Origin: CAWJHE01 sp964614855
GTDB taxonomy: Bacteria; Chloroflexota; Anaerolineae; Anaerolineales; UBA4823
Length of the DNA stretch: 15,278 nt
Direction: 5' to 3'
Assembly (NCBI GenBank): GCA_964614855.1
Contig: CAZTMX010000060.1
Span: 1 to 15,278 of the forward strand
Part shown: positions 14,780-15,278 of the stretch, piece after piece
Numbering within the stretch: the first letter of the stretch is position 1
Layout of the letters: every line of letters starts with the position of its first letter
Made by a program: the position numbers and the translations under genes
Notes under the pieces: model-generated
What the model was told of the DNA's origin: nothing
Database searches by the model: none
What the model saw: only the letters and a program-made list of their open reading frames with translations

Positions 14780-15278
14780 ATGTTGAGACGACGGAGGCTG
14801 AGGATACAAGCCAGCCTCCGTCGGGACCCGCCCCTCAGAACGTCTTTGATACCATCAGCGCCAACTGGTGGGAAGGCGGCGAAAAAGTAAAAATTGGCAC
14901 TGTCTTTGCCCCGCGTAAGCTCGACAACCCGATAGACAGCATCACCCGCCGGCAAGGAGGCCGCCGCTCGCGCACGCATACAGACCGCAAGCGCGGCCGC
15001 TATATCCAGTCCCGCCCTGCCAATGGGGAAACCAATGACCTGGCGTTTGACGCCACATTGCGTGCAGCTGCTCCTTTTCAGAAGCAGCGCACCGCCATGC
15101 GCAAAAGGGTGGCGTTTGCCATCCGGAAGAGCGATTTTCAGCGCAAGGTGCGGGTAAAGAAGGCCTCCAACCTGATCTTGTTTGTGGTGGACGCATCCTG
15201 GTCGATGGCCGTAGCTGAACGCATGTCAGCTACAAAGGGCGCCATCCTATCATTGTTGACCGATGCCTACCAACGGCG
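14773..15278 (+). CDS. chlD: ChlD-like linker and VWA domain, -1 frame continuation of chlI (partial)
   Basis: This frame is one base back from chlI. It is open from the A-tract to the window end (168 codons) and has no ATG, GTG or TTG start near its beginning. It begins ELNVETTEAED, a short acidic/proline linker as in ChlD. Then come ANWWEGGEKVKIGTVFAPRKLD, a basic RRQGGRRSR..RKRGRYIQSR, DLAFDATLRAAAPFQKQR (a ChlD signature) and the VWA strand LILFVVDASWSM with the MIDAS motif DASWS at 15190-15204. The family usually has DASGSM, so W replaces G. The fused protein (about 364 residues of ChlI plus this) has the architecture of ChlD, the medium chelatase subunit. The rest of the VWA domain lies past the window. 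If no shift occurs this part would be untranslated, which its sequence argues against. Confidence 0.8.
14789..14823 (+). promoter_or_regulatory. 12-bp perfect hairpin after the slippery site
   Basis: CGACGGAGGCTG (14789-14800) pairs perfectly with CAGCCTCCGTCG (14812-14823) around an 11-base loop. It lies 15 bases after the heptamer, longer than the 5-8 usual for -1 stimulators. It is followed by no T-run, so it is not a terminator. Confidence 0.7.

Noticed and set aside
14789..14823. The 12-bp hairpin as a rho-independent terminator of chlI
   Set aside because: No T-run follows on the plus strand and coding sequence for the VWA domain continues across it.
14780..14884. ATG just after the chlI stop as the start of the D gene
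   Set aside because: That ATG is in the same frame as chlI and soon meets a stop; it does not read the VWA domain, which is in the -1 frame.

Overview
The window looks like a scaffold from an uncultured or draft-assembled member of the Chloroflexota, most likely Anaerolineae-like. The clues are the combination of ClpC, RadA, a four-domain S1 protein, a DUF6391-type protein, a PucC/BCD-type transporter, an exported beta-helix protein with a choice-of-anchor-Q-like end and a terminal VFLP motif, and a Gram-positive-type LexA box. The taxonomy is an inference from gene content and has not been tested by a search. Two 100-base N runs (2540-2639 and 4203-4302) are scaffold gaps of conventional length. 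The first is flanked by an exact 55-base duplication and is almost certainly an assembly join, not missing DNA.

Layout. 1-91: tail of an unidentified plus-strand gene. 140-1732 (minus): secreted beta-helix protein. 1743-2026: non-coding, with an 18-bp tandem repeat. 2027-3466 (plus): a promoter (TTGACT-17-TAAAAT) whose start region is covered by a GAAC-N4-GTTC LexA/SOS box, driving a two-gene cassette: an FtsK-like P-loop ATPase broken only by the assembly gap, and a translationally coupled 98-residue protein of unknown function. 3441-4202 (minus): holA, DNA polymerase III delta, N-terminus lost in the second gap; its 3' end overlaps the cassette's last gene. 4308-6831 (minus): a co-directional set made of a PucC/BCD-family MFS transporter, a MerR/excisionase-type regulator and a DUF6391 membrane protein, with an elaborate putative control region upstream (6844-6923). 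6942-9360 (minus): radA and a tRNA-dihydrouridine synthase. 9392-9422: terminator of clpC. 9447-11948 (minus): clpC. 12118-12140: terminator of the S1 gene. 12174-13508 (minus): S1 protein with a repeat-bearing acidic tail. 13509-13681: a divergent promoter region whose two -35 boxes overlap. 13682-15278 (plus): a chelatase AAA+ (ChlI/BchI-like) reading frame followed, in the -1 frame and with no start codon of its own, by a ChlD-like VWA region running off the window.

Two points stand out. First, the ChlI-like frame ends just after an A10-G tract containing the heptamer A-AAA-AAG, followed by a 12-bp perfect hairpin. The -1 frame continues straight into the ChlD linker and VWA domain. This matches the known idea that one chlD gene can give both the small and medium chelatase subunits by programmed frameshifting, here possibly for a CobN-dependent cobalt chelatase. 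Second, the SOS-box cassette appears to be a DNA-damage-inducible FtsK-like ATPase with a small partner; I do not recognise it as a described system. Much of the rest is information-processing and protein-quality-control housekeeping (holA, radA, dus, clpC, S1).
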